DNA from: Lachnospiraceae bacterium UBA7027
Lineage (GTDB): Bacteria > Bacillota > Clostridia > Lachnospirales > Lachnospiraceae
Direction: 5' to 3'
Length of the DNA: 27,583 nt
NCBI GenBank assembly: GCA_002494135.1
Contig: DLBG01000081.1
Coordinates: 1 to 27,583 of the forward strand
Below the pieces are notes generated by a model. It was not told where the DNA came from. It saw nothing but the letters and a program-made list of their open reading frames with translations, and made no database searches. Made by a program: the position numbers and the translations under genes. Of the stretch, positions 23,152 through 27,583 are shown one piece after another (position 1 is the first letter of the stretch; every line of letters starts with the position of its first letter).

Positions 23152-24252
23152 ATGTTTCTGACCAGCAACTCCGGTCTCGGGGTAAAAGAAAAAACCGGTC
23201 ATTTAAAACAGCTTGCCGATTACAGGGAGAATACGCTTAGAAAGCATCCCGAGCTTCGCTCCCTTTTTATCGAGATGACCGGCAAATGTAACGAACACTG
23301 CAGACACTGCGGCAGCAACTGCGGTGATTTCGAGGAAGTAAATCCGTTAACGGCGCAGGAGATCATGGATTTTTTAGACCGCGTAAAGCGGGATTTCGGC
23401 ACCGATAAACTCCGTCTTTGCATCACGGGCGGGGAACCCCTTCTTCGCAGGGATTTCTTTGAAATCATGAATTATGCAAAGAAGCTTGGTTTTAAATGGG
23501 GAATGACATCAAACGGTACCCTCATCACCGACGAAGTTGCCGAAAAGTTAAGACAGGCAGGCATGAGAACCGTCTCCGTTAGTCTTGACGGATTAAAAGA
23601 ATATCACGAGTGGTTCCGCCAATCTCCCGGAAGCTACGAAAAGACCGTAAAAGGCATCCGTGCTCTTTTGGAAAACGGCGGTTTTGAACATGTACAGATT
23701 ACAACGGTCATCACCCATAAAAATATCGGTGACCTTGAGAAAATGTATAAAGAATTCGGAAAAATCGGCGTGAAATCCTGGCGCGTAATCAATATCGAGC
23801 CCATCGGCCGCGCAAAAGAACAGCAGGAACTGATTCTTTCGAAAGAAGAGTATCGAAAACTTTTTGATTTTATCCGCGAATATCGCTTTAAGGGGCCCAT
23901 GGAGGTCTGCTACGGCTGCAGTCACTTTCTGGGAGAAGAATATGAGCGGGAAGTGCGTAAATGGTATTTTCTCTGCAACGCGGGTGTCTACGTGGCATCC
24001 GTTATGTATAACGGCGACATTACGGCCTGTCTCGACATCGAAAGAAGGCCGGAACTGGTGCAGGGAAACATCCGGACGGACGATTTTAAAAAGGTTTGGG
24101 AGGAAAAATTCGACATTTACCGCACGGACTGGCGTAAAACAGGGAAGTGCGCCGATTGCGAACATTATTCTTTCTGCGCCGGAGATGCTTTTCATTCATG
24201 GAATTTCGATGAAATGGAGCCAAATCTCTGTTTTAAGGGAATTCTTTTCTAA
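23152..24252 (+). CDS. Radical SAM enzyme with SPASM domain
   Basis: 366 residues. C46-x3-C50-x2-C53 (CNEHCRHC) binds the SAM-cleaving 4Fe-4S cluster and GGEPLL (93-98) is the SAM-contact motif. The C-terminal SPASM region has C275-x12-G-x4-C293, then C333-x2-C336-x5-C342 and C360, with C253 and C256 as extra ligand candidates. The common final C-x3-C is replaced by CAGD. SPASM enzymes modify peptides (for example sactipeptides, PQQ and mycofactocin precursors) or act as anaerobic sulfatase maturases. No precursor peptide or sulfatase gene is visible nearby, so the substrate is open. ATG 23152 follows AGGAGAG, 18 bp after the DJ-1 gene; probable last gene of the operon. Confidence 0.92.
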   Translation: MFLTSNSGLGVKEKTGHLKQLADYRENTLRKHPELRSLFIEMTGKCNEHCRHCGSNCGDFEEVNPLTAQEIMDFLDRVKRDFGTDKLRLCITGGEPLLRRDFFEIMNYAKKLGFKWGMTSNGTLITDEVAEKLRQAGMRTVSVSLDGLKEYHEWFRQSPGSYEKTVKGIRALLENGGFEHVQITTVITHKNIGDLEKMYKEFGKIGVKSWRVINIEPIGRAKEQQELILSKEEYRKLFDFIREYRFKGPMEVCYGCSHFLGEEYEREVRKWYFLCNAGVYVASVMYNGDITACLDIERRPELVQGNIRTDDFKKVWEEKFDIYRTDWRKTGKCADCEHYSFCAGDAFHSWNFDEMEPNLCFKGILF

Positions 24253-24267
24253 AAAGCAAAAATTCTA

Positions 24268-24296
24268 TGGATAATTCGCACAAAATTTGGTATAAT
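24268..24296 (+). promoter_or_regulatory. Promoter of the kinase-phosphatase operon
   Basis: A perfect TATAAT at 24291-24296 with a weak -35 TGGATA (24268-24273) 17 bases upstream. It lies in the only non-coding gap between the radical SAM gene and the kinase gene; no terminator hairpin is visible there. Confidence 0.65.
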
Positions 24297-24354
24297 ATCA
24301 GTGCTTTTATTAGCAAAATTGAGAATAAAGATAGATTCATGATTGGAGAAGGTT

Positions 24355-26238
24355 ATGGAAATTTCTGAACTCAAAAAAATGTGTTTAAACTGCATGCACA
24401 TGACGAAGGAAGATGAATTCTGTCCGGTATGCGGAAAACCGAAACGCGGGGTTAAAAGCTATGGGGAAGCTCTGGAGCCCGGTACCATTCTGAATGGTAA
24501 GTTCTTAATCGGTAATATTCTCGGTATGGGTAACTTCGGTATTACCTATATCGGTTTTGATATGTTGCTTGAGTACCGCGTAGCGGTTAAGGAATTCTTC
24601 CCGTCTGACATGGTGGAGCGTGCGGAAGACGGATCTCTTCGTGTTACGGAGGAATCTTCCGAAGAAGAGTATGAAGAAGAACTGAAATCCTATCTGCGTG
24701 AGGCACGTGTGCTGGCGCAGTTCTCCAAATATCCCGGTATTGTTTCCATCAAGGAACTTTTTTATGCCAATAACTGCGGATATATGATCATGGAATTCTT
24801 AGAGGGCGGTACCCTGCGTCGTTTCATTGATAACAACGGCGGCAGACTGCCTGTTGAGAAAGCTCTTTCCTTAATGGAGCCCGTAATTCACTCCATGGAG
24901 GAAATTCACAAGTCCGGTCTGATTCACCGTGACATTTCTCCGGAAAACATTATGCTGGACGTTGACGGTTCCATTAAGGTAATCGACTTCGGCGCCACCA
25001 AGAAATTAAATAACAAAACCGGTCAGATTTATTTCGGTAAATTCGGTTATGCACCTCTTGAGCAGATGCTGGGCGAGGGCCAGGGACCGTGGACCGACGT
25101 TTACGGAATCTGTGCAACTCTGTATTGCATGATTACCGGCGATATCCCGACGGATGCTTATCAGAGAAGTCAGGGCGAACCTTTGATTCCGATTGAAGAC
25201 TTCGGCGTTCCCATGGATCAGCGTATTGTGGATGCGATCACCAAGGGACTTTCCATGGATCCGAAGGATCGTCAGCAGGATATGGGTCAGCTGGCAAGAT
25301 CTCTTTACGGCGTGAAAGTAACGAACCAGAATACCGGAGAAATCGAGCAGGTGATTTTCCCCACCTTTGACGAATCCATGCTGTATGACAGAAAGAATCA
25401 GAGAATCTGGTTCGGTCATTATCCCATGAACGAAGTAGTGGGCGCAAACCTTACCACGGATATTATTTATGCCAATTACGATATGCAGGACTGTGCCGTA
25501 GTCGGTGAGACCAAGTATAAGAGATTCCGTTCTCTGGACGGTCTTATGAGCAAAGACTACAAGAACAAGAATCTTGCGAAATTAAAAGAGGACAGCCGGA
25601 AATACCGCGTGTTCGAATTCTCGGAGATTCCCTGGGTTATTTTACAGCACAGCGGAAATAAAATGATTATCCAGTCCGAATACATTCTCGATTATCAGAT
25701 GTTTGATGAGAGAGATTATATCGACATGAGTGAACGTGAAGTATTAAAGACAAGAACCGGTATCAGCTGGGAAACCAGCCGTATCCGTGAGTGGCTGAAC
25801 CGCGATTTTCTGCACACCGCATTTACGGAATCCGAGCAGAAGAGAATTATGATCCGCGAGGTAATTACGCCGATTTCCTCCTTTACGGATGAAGTGACGT
25901 ACGACCGTGTGTTCCTTCCTTCCGTGGATGAAGTCAACAGCGGCTTCGGAAATAAGACCGTTCGCGGCGGTAACGGCTTGAAAGTAAACGATAAATCCGG
26001 CCCGAACATGATCAGTCAGTACGCGGCCGCTCAGAAAGTAGATGAATCACTTCCTCTCGGATACGGACTTCGTACCAGAGGTTCCATCAATCAGGCAAGA
26101 GGCACCTTCTCCTACGGAGAAAGCTGCGACGGTCAGTGCATTCAGAATAACAATCTGAAAAACTGGCGTGTTGATATGCCGATGGGCATCCGTCCGATTA
26201 TTCAGGTGGATGTAAATGAGATCATGGAAATCGAATAA
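24355..26238 (+). CDS. Ser/Thr protein kinase with zinc ribbon and DUF6273-like C-terminal domain
   Basis: 627 residues from ATG 24355 after GGAGAAGG. Residues 10-26 form a CxxC-x9-CxxC zinc ribbon. The Hanks-type kinase domain (about 50-318) has the glycine loop LGMGNFGITY, K79 in VAVKE, catalytic D193 and N198 in HRDISPENIM, DFG at 211-213 and the APE-equivalent YAPLEQ. There is no TM helix or PASTA repeat, so this is a cytoplasmic kinase unlike PrkC/Stk1. The C-terminal half contains ISWETSRIREWLNRDFLHTA and TRGSIN..NWRVDMPMGIRP segments typical of DUF6273, a putative binding domain. The phosphatase gene follows 12 bp later, making a kinase-phosphatase switch likely. Confidence 0.92.
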   Translation: MEISELKKMCLNCMHMTKEDEFCPVCGKPKRGVKSYGEALEPGTILNGKFLIGNILGMGNFGITYIGFDMLLEYRVAVKEFFPSDMVERAEDGSLRVTEESSEEEYEEELKSYLREARVLAQFSKYPGIVSIKELFYANNCGYMIMEFLEGGTLRRFIDNNGGRLPVEKALSLMEPVIHSMEEIHKSGLIHRDISPENIMLDVDGSIKVIDFGATKKLNNKTGQIYFGKFGYAPLEQMLGEGQGPWTDVYGICATLYCMITGDIPTDAYQRSQGEPLIPIEDFGVPMDQRIVDAITKGLSMDPKDRQQDMGQLARSLYGVKVTNQNTGEIEQVIFPTFDESMLYDRKNQRIWFGHYPMNEVVGANLTTDIIYANYDMQDCAVVGETKYKRFRSLDGLMSKDYKNKNLAKLKEDSRKYRVFEFSEIPWVILQHSGNKMIIQSEYILDYQMFDERDYIDMSEREVLKTRTGISWETSRIREWLNRDFLHTAFTESEQKRIMIREVITPISSFTDEVTYDRVFLPSVDEVNSGFGNKTVRGGNGLKVNDKSGPNMISQYAAAQKVDESLPLGYGLRTRGSINQARGTFSYGESCDGQCIQNNNLKNWRVDMPMGIRPIIQVDVNEIMEIE

Positions 26239-26250
26239 TGAGGGTTATTT

Positions 26251-27036
26251 ATGAGTACGTATGTAATCAGTGATATACACGGACAATATAAATCCTTCGT
26301 CAAGATGCTTGATCTCATTCGCTTCAGTAAGGATGATACCCTTTACGTGCTGGGTGATGTGATAGACAGAGGCCCGGACGGCATTAAGATTCTTCAGCAT
26401 CTGATGAAAATGAAAAATGCCGAACTGTTTATGGGAAATCATGAGCTTCTGATGCTCGATGCCTTAAAGAACGAATTTGAAATCCAGAACAAGAACCGCA
26501 CGGATACGGATGATATCGATATCTGGCTGGATCCCTGCAACGGCGGACTTTCCACCTACAACGCATTCAAGGCGCTGCCGGCGGCAAAGAAGCAGAAGAT
26601 TCTGGAATATTTAAAGGATACCTGGGTAGCAAAGAAGGTTACCGTCGGTAAGAAAAAATACTATCTTGCGCATGCATACTGCACAAAGGTAAAATTTGAC
26701 GACGGCATTAAATTCATGGATCTGCCTTACAACGACACCTACAAGGTAGTCTGGACCAGTATCTACGACTTCCGTTATCAGGATATTGTGGGAGAGAAAT
26801 TATTCCCGAATAAGAAATATACCTATATCCACGGACACACGTTTACTCAGCGCTTAGACTGCGTTGACAAGTACGGACGCGGACTGGTTTATCAAAACGA
26901 TGATTTTCTGGGATACCGGATTTATAACATCGACTGCGGAATGGCACTTCGAAACAAGGCAAGTCAGCTCGGATGTTTAAGACTCGAGGATGAGAGAAGA
27001 TTCTACGTTTATCTGGAAGACGGACTGCTTGAGTGA
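26251..27036 (+). CDS. PPP-type Ser/Thr protein phosphatase (metallophosphoesterase)
   Basis: 261 residues. D8-x-H10-G (ISDIHG), G35-D36 to R40-G41 (GDVIDRGPD) and G62-N63-H64-E65 are the dimetal-centre motifs of PPP phosphatases. Later histidines in LAHAY and IHGHTF complete the metal site. No signal or TM segment, so it is cytoplasmic. It is the same general type as bacteriophage lambda phosphatase and PrpA/B. ATG 26251 follows GAGGG, 12 bp after the kinase stop. It probably reverses phosphorylation by that kinase. Confidence 0.93.
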   Translation: MSTYVISDIHGQYKSFVKMLDLIRFSKDDTLYVLGDVIDRGPDGIKILQHLMKMKNAELFMGNHELLMLDALKNEFEIQNKNRTDTDDIDIWLDPCNGGLSTYNAFKALPAAKKQKILEYLKDTWVAKKVTVGKKKYYLAHAYCTKVKFDDGIKFMDLPYNDTYKVVWTSIYDFRYQDIVGEKLFPNKKYTYIHGHTFTQRLDCVDKYGRGLVYQNDDFLGYRIYNIDCGMALRNKASQLGCLRLEDERRFYVYLEDGLLE

Positions 27037-27077
27037 CAAATCGCTTGAGTAACAATTCGTAATCGAAAAAATAAAAG

Positions 27078-27108
27078 AAAGAGTTTCCTTCCCGGGAAAC
27101 TCTTTTTT
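27078..27108. terminator. Bidirectional rho-independent terminator between converging genes
   Basis: AAAGAGTTTCC (27078-27088) and GGAAACTCTTT (27095-27105) form an 11-bp stem with a 6-base loop. T runs follow on the plus strand (TTTTTT) and, read in reverse, on the minus strand (CTTTTATTTTTT). It ends both the phosphatase operon and the SDR gene. Confidence 0.93.
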
Positions 27109-27583
27109 ATGTCCATCCTCCGTCCAGAGTGATAATCTGTCCGGTTAGATAGGAAGTAGCCTGCGAAAGCAGGTAGACTGTATCGGCCACCTCATCCGGA
27201 GTGCCCGGACGACCGGCCGGAATCTCCTCGAAGAGGTCTTTTTTTTCTTCATCGGAAAGATGGGCATTCATTTCGGTATCGATATAGCCGCAGGCAATTG
27301 CGTTGACGGAAATTCCGCTCGGGGCAACTTCCCTGGCAAGAGCCTTTGTAAAAGCCTGTAAACCGCCTTTGGAAGCGGAGTAGGCAACTTCCGTCGAGGC
27401 ACCCGTATTGCCCCAGACAGAGGAGATATTGATGATGGAACCCCGTCCTGAGGCAATCATGGAAGGCAAAACTCCTCTGGATGTATAAAATGCAGAACTT
27501 AAATTGGTATCAATGACTTTTTTCCAGTCCTCATCGGACATATCCTGCAAAAGACCGACATAGGAAATACCGGCATTGTTAAT
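27107..27583 (-). CDS. Short-chain dehydrogenase/reductase, FabG-like (5' end outside window)
   Basis: The C-terminal 158 residues of a classical SDR on the minus strand; the N-terminal Gly-rich NAD(P) site lies beyond the window. The visible part begins with INNAG, the structural NNAG motif. INISSVWG provides the catalytic serine region, and YSASKGG gives the Y-x3-K pair. AREVAPSGISVNAIACGYIDTEM and the YLTGQIITLDGGW end are characteristic of 3-oxoacyl-ACP reductase FabG and similar sugar or alcohol dehydrogenases. The exact substrate is undecided without the missing half and its neighbours. Confidence 0.92.
   Translation of the reverse strand: MNNAGISYVGLLQDMSDEDWKKVIDTNLSSAFYTSRGVLPSMIASGRGSIINISSVWGNTGASTEVAYSASKGGLQAFTKALAREVAPSGISVNAIACGYIDTEMNAHLSDEEKKDLFEEIPAGRPGTPDEVADTVYLLSQATSYLTGQIITLDGGWT

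Noticed and set aside
23134..24354. RiPP precursor peptide next to the radical SAM/SPASM gene
   Set aside because: The gaps on either side (18 bp and about 100 bp) contain no short ORF with a ribosome site and leader-core pattern.
1..27583. CRISPR array or intact insertion sequence
   Set aside because: No regularly spaced direct repeats and no transposase gene with terminal inverted repeats were seen; the only mobile-element trace is the truncated integrase near tRNA-Gly.

Overview
This window most likely comes from a low-to-mid GC Firmicute of the Lachnospiraceae type. The pointers are strong AGGAGG-like ribosome sites, ATGA and TGATG overlaps inside operons, monoderm-type lipoprotein and permease genes, a zinc-ribbon/kinase/DUF6273 fusion, and stacked paired ABC exporter genes. 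This is inferred from gene content; no marker gene fixes the species.

Region 1 (1-6460) is accessory in character. It has a truncated gene at the left edge, three alpha/beta-hydrolases (two close paralogues of the BAAT/acyl-CoA thioesterase C-terminal type and one divergent), a TetR-type repressor in an operon with one hydrolase and a membrane protein, a BrnT/BrnA toxin-antitoxin pair and a second TetR regulator.

Region 2 (6500-13610) holds four full-length ABC exporter half-transporters in two pairs. The first pair resembles YbtPQ/IrtAB-type transporters and the second CydDC-type transporters. A 16-bp dyad, GTTAGT-N4-ACTAAC, lies perfectly conserved in front of each pair. One-mismatch copies lie in front of the 1605 hydrolase (two sites) and inside the promoter of the first TetR gene. 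TetR, hydrolases and exporters therefore look like one local regulon, probably responding to a small hydrophobic or acyl compound.

Region 3 (13611-14640) is the scar of an integrated element: a 5'-truncated tyrosine recombinase, repeated GTGTTCT/AGAACAC motifs around it, a 20-bp copy of the tRNA-Gly 3' end, and the intact tRNA-Gly(TCC) and tRNA-Pro(TGG) genes on the minus strand with a textbook promoter.

Region 4 (14697-24252) reads as one long plus-strand gene string with no visible internal terminator: lipoprotein, PAP2 phosphatase, two-TM coiled-coil protein, two MalF/MalG-like permeases, a MacA/HlyD-like adaptor with a very long coiled coil, a MacB-periplasmic-core-like protein with only two TM segments, a DJ-1/PfpI protein and a radical SAM/SPASM enzyme. 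Importer-type permeases joined to efflux-type adaptor and core proteins, with no solute-binding protein or ATPase in the cluster, is the most unusual arrangement here and the best candidate for an undescribed system.

Region 5 (24291-27583) has a Ser/Thr kinase fused to an N-terminal zinc ribbon and a C-terminal DUF6273-like domain, followed 12 bp later by a PPP-type phosphatase. A bidirectional terminator then faces a partial short-chain dehydrogenase/reductase gene on the minus strand.
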